Shown piece after piece: positions 32,228 through 41,300 of a stretch of DNA of 64,000 bases (positions within the stretch are counted from its first letter, which is position 1; each line of letters begins with the position of its first letter). Source of the stretch: Lachnospiraceae bacterium (lineage in GTDB: Bacteria > Bacillota > Clostridia > Lachnospirales > Lachnospiraceae); contig JAFXQK010000010.1 in NCBI GenBank assembly GCA_017527205.1, positions 1-64,000 on the forward strand, given 5' to 3'. Under the pieces are notes generated by a model. That model saw only the letters and a list, made by a program, of their open reading frames with translations, did not search any database and was not told the DNA's origin. The translations under genes and the position numbers were made by a program.

Positions 32228-32800
32228 GTGACGATAGGAGAAAACATCAGGAGGATCAGAAAGGCGAAAAACATGACCATGGTGACCCTTGCGGAAAAGA
32301 TCGGGTGCGACGCCGCACTGATCCGCAAGTACGAGATCGGCGAAAGAAACCCCAAAAGGGATCGTCTGGAGGCGATTGCGAATGCCCTTGGCGTGAACGT
32401 GGAGGTGCTCGCCAACTCGGAGTTTGACGGCGTTACCGCCATGCACTGGCTCTTCCAGTTATTTAACGCGTACGGCGGAAAGATGAAGCTGGAGAAGAAC
32501 GAGAACGGGGACGAGGAGATCTACCTGGCGCTGCCCAAACTGGAGCTTATGAAGTCGTGGTATGAAGAATACTGCAGTTACGAGAAGAAATTTCCAGAGG
32601 AGAAAGACTCTTACGCCACGGTAGATGAGTTTGTACAGCATGGGAACGAGCTTGTTGTTGCGGGGAGAGAATTCCAGGATTGGATGGACCGCTATCCTGA
32701 GACTGAAACGGAGCCGGAGAGAATCCAAAGACAGCAGGAGCATGACGAACTGATCACGAAGTTTCACCATCTCAGGGAGCAGGTGTTCCCGAGCGAATAG
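32228..32800 (+). CDS. XRE-family transcriptional regulator
   Basis: 190 residues from GTG 32228, with AGGAGGAAC upstream. The N-terminal Cro/C1 HTH (residues 3-60) reads IGENIRRIRKAKNMTMVTLAEKIGCDAALIRKYEIGERNPKRDRLEAIANALGV. The C-terminal ~120 residues are acidic and helical, with no peptidase motif, so it is probably not a self-cleaving repressor. It is divergent from the integrase, and the shared region carries three matching palindromes. It probably represses the integrase and itself. Confidence 0.9.
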   Translation: MTIGENIRRIRKAKNMTMVTLAEKIGCDAALIRKYEIGERNPKRDRLEAIANALGVNVEVLANSEFDGVTAMHWLFQLFNAYGGKMKLEKNENGDEEIYLALPKLELMKSWYEEYCSYEKKFPEEKDSYATVDEFVQHGNELVVAGREFQDWMDRYPETETEPERIQRQQEHDELITKFHHLREQVFPSE

Positions 32801-33399
32801 TCTCAGTTTGGCATAAATCTCAAAATAGCCTTGCAGGCGCTGCCGGCAAGGGTTTTCGAAGAATGACAGTCGAAGAATGGCATACTTCCTTTATCCTGCA
32901 AAAAAATCAGCCAGCCTAAACGCCAGTTGGGAGCCCTCCCGGTTCCTCCATTTGGAGACCTTGAGGGGCTACCCTAACATGATTTTGTGAGCCCGGGATG
33001 CCTGCCCTCCCAAGGCGATTTAAGTCACGGAGCCAGGGGTGGCGGCTGGAATTTTCACGAGTCGGAGGGGTAGGGGAAGGTGAGAATTTCAGATGACGGC
33101 AGGGGCACGAAGGAGACCGAAACGGGTCGCGCCCCTGCCTCCATTTTTGTTTTTGGAATAATACAGACAGGGTGTGTTGGTTTAAGAATGCGACCAAGGG
33201 ATGGCTGGCATGGACTGAAAAATATGACCCAAGGAGGCTGGGCAGGCCGGAAAATGGTGATCCAAGGGGGCTGAAGAGTAAAAATCGGATGGCTTAATTT
33301 TGTGCAGGATTAAGAAAGTATGCCAAGCTTTTGGCAAGTTTCCAATAGGAAGAAGTGCCGTTCCCGGCTTTTGATACCTTGGTTAAATTTTATTTATTT
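32801..33399. other. Non-coding region with hairpins and a degenerate tandem repeat
   Basis: About 600 bases without a credible gene; the short open frames lack ribosome-binding sites. It holds a GC-rich hairpin GGCAGGGGC (33099-33107) / GCCCCTGCC (33131-33139) followed by CCATTTTTG, a likely terminator. It also holds three imperfect ~34-base tandem units that begin CCAAGG at 33194, 33229 and 33262 (CCAAGG.GGCTGG...GAAAAT). The region may be a leftover of earlier insertions. Confidence 0.55.
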
Positions 33400-33454
33400 T
33401 TCGCATAAGCGAACTGGATATTTCGCTCAAGCGAATTGACAATTCGCTTGAGAA
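33400..33454. promoter_or_regulatory. Operator array over the BREX operon promoter
   Basis: Site 1 is the palindrome TTCGCATAAGCGAA (33400-33413). Site 2 is a perfect 27-base inverted repeat, CTCAAGCGAATT-GAC-AATTCGCTTGAG (33426-33452), whose centre is the -35 box. A TTCGCTCAAGCGAA palindrome (33422-33435) overlaps it. A protein bound here would block RNA polymerase directly. Confidence 0.85.
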
Positions 33455-33464
33455 GTTGTAGAAT
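33436..33464 (+). promoter_or_regulatory. Sigma-A-type promoter of the BREX operon
   Basis: A perfect TTGACA (33436-33441), a 17-base spacer and TAGAAT (33459-33464), about 50 bases before the first gene. The -35 lies inside the operator. Confidence 0.9.
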
Positions 33465-33512
33465 AAATTAATAAATCATGTGTTAGTATGCTCTTTTTTA
33501 CGGAGGTGCGCT

Positions 33513-33707
33513 GTGGAAGGCTATATGACGACAAAGGAAGCTGCTGAAAAGTGGGCAATTACTCAAAGGCAGGTACAGATTCATTGCCAAAAGAAAAGAA
33601 TTCCCGGTGTGGTGACCCTGGGAAAAAACTATTTGATACCTGTCGACGCTACTCGACCCAAATATGGATTCTTCTCAGAACCTGTCGAAAAGAAAAATAC
33701 GAACTGA
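33513..33707 (+). CDS. Small HTH DNA-binding protein, probable regulator of the BREX operon
   Basis: 64 residues from GTG 33513, chosen because GGAGG (33502-33506) lies 6 bases upstream. MTTKEAAEKWAITQRQVQIHCQKKRIPGVVTLGKNYLIPVDA is a MerR/excisionase-like winged HTH (helix-turn-helix about residues 5-35, then the wing). It is the first gene after a promoter covered by palindromes, so it may act on that operator. BREX loci often begin with a WYL-type regulator; none is present here. Since similar proteins serve as excisionases, a role in excision is the main alternative. Confidence 0.75.
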   Translation: MEGYMTTKEAAEKWAITQRQVQIHCQKKRIPGVVTLGKNYLIPVDATRPKYGFFSEPVEKKNTN

Positions 33708-33739
33708 ACTGATTATTTACTTGGAAAGGAGGGCTTACA

Positions 33740-35968
33740 TTGCCTCAAAACACCGACTTATTCGTAAGAAAGCCCTTCGACTTGCAGGAGGCAGTTGTCC
33801 TTCTCGATGATTATTTGCGTGGTGCAGAATCAGAAATGTCCAACTGGGATATAGCGGTAGTAGCGTCACAACACCTTAGGAACTTGGCGAGTGAGCGCGG
33901 CATGACAGTCGACGATTCCTTTCGGAGTCCTGTTGGCTTGCAGAATCGCCTGCGTAGTATCGCGCACATATATGCTGGCACGGAATCTGCTTCTGCTCCA
34001 GCGACAAAGGTATTCCAAGAAGCAGTGTCGCTGTATAAGAACGATAGGATGAAGTTTGACTCGTTATTGAGTGCCTCTAACGATTTGCGAAGGGAGCGTG
34101 AAAAGAAAGATATGAAGATTCAGCCAAACCTTGAACAGGATTTCTTTTCATGGCTGATAAAAGAATCCTCTCCCCAAATTTGCGACGAAGTACAGCGGCT
34201 TTATCCTTCCATAAACACTATGTTAATGCAGAAGAAAGCATTGAAACAACCATTGCTTCTAACTACACAGGCTGAACAAATTGAGGCGCTAATTCCAAAG
34301 GTTAAGACACATTTTAGAAATAAGAGGATACGAAACGCCGCAACCAAAGTTCTCTCATTGTATCTTAGCTATTTGAAATCCTTAGCATTAGGCGAAGAAA
34401 AATCGGAAGTGGATGCCTCTGTTGAATCAGAAAAGGACTGGATACGATTCGACTTTACAAATGCTCAGTCATTTGAACGAACTTCTCCGGCATTCTGCAG
34501 CATAAATGGTTCAGTAGTAGAAAAAAGAAACTGGGCTAGAGTCCTTGTGGCGATTATAGAGCAGGAACTTGCCAACCAAAATCCTAAGCTGGATGAGCTG
34601 TATAAAAAGCCTCTGTACGCCAACCGAGCAGACAGGCCATTTCTGATGAAGGATAGTATCGAAGGCTTGAATTGTTCCAAGCTATCAAATGGATACTGGA
34701 TCAATTTGAATTGGAGCATTCCGTGCCTGATGGATATTATTAAGGCGTTCTGCCTGCATTGCGGGTATGACAAGGAGCAGGTTGTTCTATATGGTGTCCC
34801 CAAAGAGGGCAAGGTTATTAAAAGTAATAAATCTCCTGCCAAGGAAACAGGGAGTCATAGCGTTGACACAAAGAAGGCAGAGGATTATCTAAAAAGTGCT
34901 GGCCTGCGGGGACATACAGTGCAGGAATTGATTGATGCGGTTCAGCCCGGCGCATCAGTCTGGCCGACAAAAAATTCCTTAGAAGAGAATCTCAGTATTA
35001 TGTCAATGCCCGGGAATCGCTATGTTCACATGGACAGCTTTATTGATATGGATGAAGCTGAGGAAGTCCTCGGACAGATCCTCCGTACGCATTTTTCACA
35101 ATTCGGCGGATACAGTAACAATCAGCTCTTATTCGGAGCAGCTTCGCAGGAACTCTCAATGTTCCTGAACGACAATGATTGTGAAAATATTGATGCCGTG
35201 TTTGCGATTGCTAGGTTTTTATTTGAGAAGAAGGCGGTCGGTGGGAAGCCGTACAAGTTTTATACACCACACATCTTTGAGACGGAGCCGGATTATCCGA
35301 TGACATTGCATGGACTGATGATTCATCTGGCAAGAAACAATGGAGGCATTCTTCAGGAAGAAAGCGCGAAAAGCTACCTTCAGAAGACCATGCTAACCTA
35401 CGGCGGAATGGGGCAATTACTCAAGATTGGCTCCGCCAACACATTCCTGATTTATGACGATGACAGATACTTGCTCAGTGAGGCAATTGGTATTGATGAG
35501 GCGTGGTGCATCAGGATGCATGATCAGATTGATGATCTGTTCCGACAAGCGAATGTGGCGTATGTGATCCCACGAGATATCAGCATAGCTTGGTTGGATA
35601 CACTTCCCGCTCTACCTCATAACCTTAGCTGGACAAGGCTCCTGCTGCAGCAGGTGTTGGACAAGTACCCTGTGATTGGGTTCAAATCCATATCAGCGGA
35701 TCTCAATCAGTCACATCGCACGCTGGCAGCGGCTTTTGTTCCTGCGGATTCACCTCTTCAGTCGTTCCCTGATGTGGTGACGCTCTTTATGGAGGAACGA
35801 CACAACCTTCCCATGCGGATGCCGGGTGAGAATCTCCGGCTGGAGCTGCGCGACGCGGGTATGCTGGAAGCCAACGAGATGATTTACTCATTACCAAAGG
35901 CTCTTGATGATTACCGTTTCGCGTGGACGGATGAGAATAAGACAGTGCTTGTCCGAGGAAACAAATAA
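33740..35968 (+). CDS. Unknown 742-residue protein at the head of the BREX-like operon
   Basis: It starts at TTG 33740, with AAAGGAGGG 6 bases upstream. The N-terminal ~115 residues (FDLQEAVVLLDDYL, IAVVASQHLRNLASERGMTVDDSFRSPVGLQNRLRSI, then VFQEAVSLYKNDRMKFDSLL) form a helical module that I recall from the N-termini of other clostridial defence-type proteins, without a name. A second module (about residues 235-355) ends CLMDIIKAFCLHCGYDKEQVVLYG. The C-terminal half looks like repeated winged-helix-type units (GGILQEESAKSYLQKTMLTYGGMGQLLKIG). No nuclease or ATPase motif was seen. It is followed 31 bases later by brxP. Nucleic-acid binding in the BREX complex is a guess. Confidence 0.7.
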   Translation: MPQNTDLFVRKPFDLQEAVVLLDDYLRGAESEMSNWDIAVVASQHLRNLASERGMTVDDSFRSPVGLQNRLRSIAHIYAGTESASAPATKVFQEAVSLYKNDRMKFDSLLSASNDLRREREKKDMKIQPNLEQDFFSWLIKESSPQICDEVQRLYPSINTMLMQKKALKQPLLLTTQAEQIEALIPKVKTHFRNKRIRNAATKVLSLYLSYLKSLALGEEKSEVDASVESEKDWIRFDFTNAQSFERTSPAFCSINGSVVEKRNWARVLVAIIEQELANQNPKLDELYKKPLYANRADRPFLMKDSIEGLNCSKLSNGYWINLNWSIPCLMDIIKAFCLHCGYDKEQVVLYGVPKEGKVIKSNKSPAKETGSHSVDTKKAEDYLKSAGLRGHTVQELIDAVQPGASVWPTKNSLEENLSIMSMPGNRYVHMDSFIDMDEAEEVLGQILRTHFSQFGGYSNNQLLFGAASQELSMFLNDNDCENIDAVFAIARFLFEKKAVGGKPYKFYTPHIFETEPDYPMTLHGLMIHLARNNGGILQEESAKSYLQKTMLTYGGMGQLLKIGSANTFLIYDDDRYLLSEAIGIDEAWCIRMHDQIDDLFRQANVAYVIPRDISIAWLDTLPALPHNLSWTRLLLQQVLDKYPVIGFKSISADLNQSHRTLAAAFVPADSPLQSFPDVVTLFMEERHNLPMRMPGENLRLELRDAGMLEANEMIYSLPKALDDYRFAWTDENKTVLVRGNK

Positions 35969-35999
35969 GAGACTTGCGCTTTAGAATAGAGGTAAACAT

Positions 36000-38339
36000 A
36001 TGTACGGATATGAGTGGACGGATCAGAATGGTATATACCGGCTGTCCGTAAACAGCAAAATACAAAAGGAGATCCGACCGGTGTTTAAGGAGGAGCTCGA
36101 TTACTTCGGTTTCAACGAACATTGGACATATCCGGATACAAAAGCGCCTCTGCTGTGGGCAGAGGGAATCAGGCGCTATATGCTAAATGGCACTTGTGTT
36201 GCAGAGGCTGTCGGAGGAGGTTTCTACACCAAGCCCACAATCAAATACTATCAGGATGAGCTTTCTCTTGAGCCGATTGATGTGGAAGTGCTCTGGAAGG
36301 AAAACGAGCGACTTATGCTTGGCCTTGAGAAAACTTCCATGGATTTTATCAGGAAGACTTTTAATGAATATGACAAAAAAGGAATGGCTTTCGCGGTTGC
36401 GTTTAGCGGAGGCAAAGATTCACTGGTTCTTCTTGACCTTGTTGCAAGAACGCTCTCTCCAGAAAAGTTCTCAGTAGTGTTTAGCAACACAGGAATGGAA
36501 TTATCCCCTACACTTTTGTCAATAGAGAAGGCGAAGCTTCATTGGTCGTCCTTGAAATTTTATGAGGCAAAAAGCCATCTTGAACCAAATGACAGCTGGG
36601 AAGAATTTGGCCCTCCCGGACGCAGAATGAGGTGGTGCTGCGCTGTTCACAAATCAGTTCCTACTATCCTTCTCCTTCGTGAAATAACAGGCGACTACAA
36701 TGTTAAGGCTGTAGTGTTTGATGGAGTGAGGGCAGAAGAAAGTGCCGCAAGAGCTGACCGGGATGAAATTAGTGTCGGTGCGAAAAACATAAACCAGATC
36801 AATTGTAGTCCTATTCTTAAGTGGGGAACTGCGGAGCTGTTTATTTATCTGCTTCATAATAAAATCCTTTTCAATGATGCGTACCGGCTTGGTTTGTTTA
36901 GAGTTGGCTGTATTGTTTGCCCCATGTCTTCTGCGTGGTGGGATGGTATCGTGAACGATTCTTATCCGAGCGAGATGCGTACACTCCTTTCTAAAGTGGA
37001 GCAGTATGTAGAGGCCACTAAACCTAAGAATGAGGTTGTAAAGTTCATTGAGCAAGGTGGTTGGAAAGCACGGATGGGTGGTAGAGGCCTACGCAATGGT
37101 GGAAACCGAGTAGTCGAAAAAATAGTAGATGATAAAATATCGTTCAGTTTCATAGCTCATACACAAAATTGGCTTGATGTATGTAGCATTCTTGGCCCGA
37201 TTGTTTACAAAGATGAGCAGGCATATACACAAATAATTGAAAAGTTGGAATTTCAATTTGAAATAAACGAAAGCGAAAACCTGACAGTCACTTATTGGCC
37301 TTACTCCAAGATGGATAGATTTGTGTTGAGTCATCTAAGGGGTGTTGCTAATAAGACCGCATATTGCTTCGGGTGCAAGGCGTGTGAAGTACAATGCCCT
37401 GTAAATGCCTTTACAATTACAGACGATGGGCATATATACATTCGGGAAGAGAAATGCATTCATTGTTATAACTGCATTGAGTTTACAAACGGGAAGGGAT
37501 GCCTTGCGGCAAAATCACTTTCTGTCACAGGAGGAGAAAACGGTATGGATCTTAAAGGAATGAACAGGTACCAGCATTTTGGACTTAGAAGGCCTTGGCT
37601 GGAGCATTTCTTTGCGAACAAAGAGAATTGCTTTACCATGGGAGTATTGGGAAATCGCCAGTATGATTCTCTCAAGGTATGGCTTCGAGAAGGGGGTTTG
37701 CTAACCGCTTCTGGAAAGGGTGAAAAGTCTGGTGTGCCTACACCGCTTTTTGAAAAACTGCAAGCTTTGGGCGCAGGGAATCCTTTGACCTGGGCGATTA
37801 TTTGGACAAACCTCGCCTACAACTCCATCATTGTGAAATGGTATATGCTGAATGCTCCTGTCGGAGAAGTTTATGAGAAGAACGATCTGGTATTTCTTCT
37901 CGGCGATGATTATTCGAAGTCCACAAGAGACAATGCTGTAACAGCCCTCCTTGAAACCTTCCGTCACAGTCCCATCGGAACCGTGCTAAAACAGGGCATT
38001 CCCATTCCGAGCGGAAACAGCTACAAATTCTCGAAGCAAGGCTGGAATACACCAGATGCCGTGGCGATCCTCTACGCTTTGTACATGTGGGCTGAAGCCA
38101 CAGGCCGGTATTCATTTACTCTCAGCCAGATGGCCTCTGCGAGAGGGAATGCGAATGCCAAGGGCGTTGATCCTGTCTCCATTTTTGGAATCAATTCAGA
38201 CCGCTTTAAGGATATTCTGCAGGATATCGCATTGCAATTTGATAAGAATATTCGCACGACATTCGTTGCGGATTTGGACAATGTGCAACTTTTCCCGGAG
38301 TTCAAATCCATTGATATTCTGGATCTGATTGTCAAGTAA
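36000..38339 (+). CDS. brxP: BrxP: PAPS-reductase-like PP-loop protein with ferredoxin and DUF4007-like domains
   Basis: 779 residues in three parts. First, a PAPS-reductase/DndC-like domain with PP-loop FSGGKDSL (Ser136-Ser141), WCCAVHK, and GCIVCPMSS. Second, a double ferredoxin: C456-x2-C459-x2-C462-x3-C466-P, then C486-x2-C489-x2-C492-x8-C501. Third, a DUF4007-like C-terminus (YQHFGLRRPWLEHFF, LGNRQYDSLKVWLREGGLL, LTWAIIWTNLAYN). In Dnd systems the DndC relative activates DNA for sulfur insertion using a sulfur donor. PAPS-reductase proteins are the mark of BREX type 4, where they stand in for the methylase. Gene order brxP-brxC-pglZ-brxL matches that type. Confidence 0.85.
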   Translation: MYGYEWTDQNGIYRLSVNSKIQKEIRPVFKEELDYFGFNEHWTYPDTKAPLLWAEGIRRYMLNGTCVAEAVGGGFYTKPTIKYYQDELSLEPIDVEVLWKENERLMLGLEKTSMDFIRKTFNEYDKKGMAFAVAFSGGKDSLVLLDLVARTLSPEKFSVVFSNTGMELSPTLLSIEKAKLHWSSLKFYEAKSHLEPNDSWEEFGPPGRRMRWCCAVHKSVPTILLLREITGDYNVKAVVFDGVRAEESAARADRDEISVGAKNINQINCSPILKWGTAELFIYLLHNKILFNDAYRLGLFRVGCIVCPMSSAWWDGIVNDSYPSEMRTLLSKVEQYVEATKPKNEVVKFIEQGGWKARMGGRGLRNGGNRVVEKIVDDKISFSFIAHTQNWLDVCSILGPIVYKDEQAYTQIIEKLEFQFEINESENLTVTYWPYSKMDRFVLSHLRGVANKTAYCFGCKACEVQCPVNAFTITDDGHIYIREEKCIHCYNCIEFTNGKGCLAAKSLSVTGGENGMDLKGMNRYQHFGLRRPWLEHFFANKENCFTMGVLGNRQYDSLKVWLREGGLLTASGKGEKSGVPTPLFEKLQALGAGNPLTWAIIWTNLAYNSIIVKWYMLNAPVGEVYEKNDLVFLLGDDYSKSTRDNAVTALLETFRHSPIGTVLKQGIPIPSGNSYKFSKQGWNTPDAVAILYALYMWAEATGRYSFTLSQMASARGNANAKGVDPVSIFGINSDRFKDILQDIALQFDKNIRTTFVADLDNVQLFPEFKSIDILDLIVK

Positions 38340-38350
38340 GGAGAGGCGTC

Positions 38351-41300
38351 ATGGCGAAATATAACACATACATAGAGTTAAGCCCACATTACGAGTCGGT
38401 TGTTGATATTGATTCGGAAACCAGACATCCTGAAATGTGGCAGGAGTACATTGTCCACGAAGATATGAAAGGAGCTATAGAGGTTATCTGTGACTCTTTA
38501 AAATACGAGCAGCTGGAGTCAAGGAAATCTTTCTGGATTCATGGCGCATACGGAACAGGTAAGAGTTATGCCGCTATCGTGCTGAAGCACCTCTTCGAAG
38601 ACGATGTCCCCAGCATTCGAAAGTTTCTCTCAAACCAGATGCTGATTCCTTACAGGGAGCGATTCATTTCCATTCGTGAAAAGGGCGAGTTCCTTGTCAT
38701 ATGGAAGAGTCAGGCCACGGACATCAAGAGCGGTATTCAGCTCATGATGACAATGGAAGATGCAATTCGGGAAAAGCTGAAGGAGAAGTTTGGGACTAAA
38801 GCTTATTATGGAAAGAATTCACTGATTGCCGCAGCGCGGGATGCTGTGAATGATAAATCCATCAATTGGGATGAGCTTTTTATGAATCAGAGCTATGCTC
38901 TTTATGAGGAATATGGCTCTGTGGATGAGTTCCGTGATGAAGTGGCAAACGGCAGCTTGAAAGCTGCCAATGTTGTTGCACGCATTTATCGCGATAAAGG
39001 CTGGGGATTCTTTACCTCTCTTCAGATGTTTAAGGATTGGGTTTCCGACGTCATCGAAGGAAATCACCTGCAGGATACAGGTATTATCTTCATTTGGGAC
39101 GAGTTTACATCTTATCTTCGTAACAATCCTACCGATGATATACTTCAGCCTCTTTCCGAGTTTTGTAAGGAACAGCCATTCTTCATGTTCCTCATTGTGC
39201 ATCGTGCGCCGAGCTGGGTAAGCCAGATTGGAGAAGAGGTATATGACCGTATCGTTCACCGCTTTCATTCGCTTGATTTCCATGTTAGCGAGAGCGCAGC
39301 TTATGAACTGATCGGTAGTTCGATCCTCACCCGTGCAGGGATGGACGATCAGTGGAACGCTGAGAAAGATAAGCTGATGAAGTCGATCAGCAAGAACTTT
39401 GCAGACTTTGACAATCTGGATATGAGCAACAAGAAGGAGCGTTTGCGTCAGCTATGCCCGTTGCATCCAATGACGTTGTCGCTCCTCGCTATTGTTGCGC
39501 AGAACTTTGGTGCGTCTCAGCGCACGCTCTTCCGCTTCATGAAGGATTCCAAAGAATCCGAGAAGAATGTGGGCTTTATTTACTACATCAACAACTTTGG
39601 CCCGGATGACTGGCGCTGGCTGACTCCTGATTTCCTTTGGGATTATTTCTTTACCAGAGAAAGCGATGTCCGTAGCTTCTCCACCGAGGCAAAAAGCGCC
39701 TATCAGCATTATATGACCAAGCGGGAGTTCATCTCGGACGACTACCACATGCATGTGTTCAAGGCCGCCATGCTCCTGATCGCTGTCATGTCCTCTGGTA
39801 CGGTTAGCAATCTTTACAGCCAAGCGACGCAGCGCAAGGTTTCTGCTACGAGCAGTACCTTGTATAAGTGCTTTGCAGGTCAGCTGACCAAAGAAGATGT
39901 GGAAGGCTATCTTACAGACCTTGAACAGATAGGTGTCCTGCGTCTTGATGCGATGACCAATGGGGATAAGCGTCTTCAGATTCCATATAGCGGTAATGCC
40001 GATGTGTTTGATGTCCGTAAGGAAATGCTGATGAAAGTGTATACCCGTTACGAGCTTTTCAAGAAGAACGGGATATTTGCCAAATCCATGGAGTCAAAGA
40101 TTTGGGATAAGAACAGCGCATCATACGGCAGAATGTATATCGCTGCTTGCGATGCAGGTACGACATCAATAAACGCGAGATTCAATGAGGTTCAGGCTGA
40201 ACTGAAGAAGTCATCCTATAAGTTCGGCATCCTAGCGATTGCGATCTCTGAGTCCAGCCAGTTTGCCGCCATGCAGGACAAGGTAAAGACGCTTGCTGCG
40301 CAAGATACAACAGGCCGCATGGCTATCTACCTGATCAAATCTCCGCTTACCGATGAGGACTTGGATCGTTGGTACAATGCCATGACACACTCTGAGCTCG
40401 CCGCTGAAGAGGGTAAAAGCGGCGATGCGGATAAATACAGCGACGAGGCAAGCACAATTGTCGAGGAGTGGTCTGGTACAGCCAAGGATGATCAGCTGAT
40501 GGCTGTTTGCGGAGAGAAGGTCTATCCATCCGAGTATGGAACGGAATACTTTGCTCCGAAGCTCGAACGGGATATTCTGTTTGGGTCAGTCTTTACTGCT
40601 GCGCCAGAACTTGTTGTCACAACCAATACTGCATTTAAGAAGATTCAGCAAAGCACATCACTTGCTGGAGTGCAGAAAACAACACCAAATACGCAGGTGG
40701 GTAGTATCGTAAATGGCTTGAAAATCGTCGGTGTCTGGGACACTGAAGGCCTCAGCAACCTTGCGCAGGCAACTGGGAGCAATGGCGCAGACGCTATTGG
40801 AAAGGTTGCCAACTATCTGCTGCAGCGCTTCTCTCAGGGAACACAGATTAAGCTAGATGCTCTTTGGCAGGAGCTGCAGGAAGCACCGTATGGATATTAC
40901 AACAACATGACATGCGGTTATATCCTGGGCTTCCTTCTTCGAGAATATGTCAATAGCGAGTTCAGCTGGAATAGGGGCGATAACAATCCTTGGCCTCTTA
41001 CCGAGCAGACACTTGCTACGATGATTACGGCTCTTTGCAAAGAAGAAGTTGTAAACAATTACCTATCTCCCGGTTCAGAGATTTGGCAGAAGTTTAAACC
41101 ATATGTGCAGAGAGTGTTCAAGCTTCAGGACGGCGAGGCTGTTAACGAAACAGAAGCTCGAAAGTACATGTCTAAGCAGTGTACAGAGAGCGCTGGCGCA
41201 CCGTTCTGGGTACTCAAGTATGTCTCAGAAGATAAGTTTGGCGGTATGGCGGCAAAACAAACAGCGGATGAAATCATCGATCTGTTCTGCGATTTTATGG

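Noticed and set aside
32916..33274. Short open frames of 64-93 codons on both strands before the BREX operon
   Set aside because: No ribosome-binding sites, overlapping each other and spanning hairpins and repeats.
33194..33294. CRISPR-like array
   Set aside because: Units are degenerate and contiguous, without conserved repeats separated by unique spacers, and no cas genes are present. The 21-base repeats at 51702 fail for the same reason.
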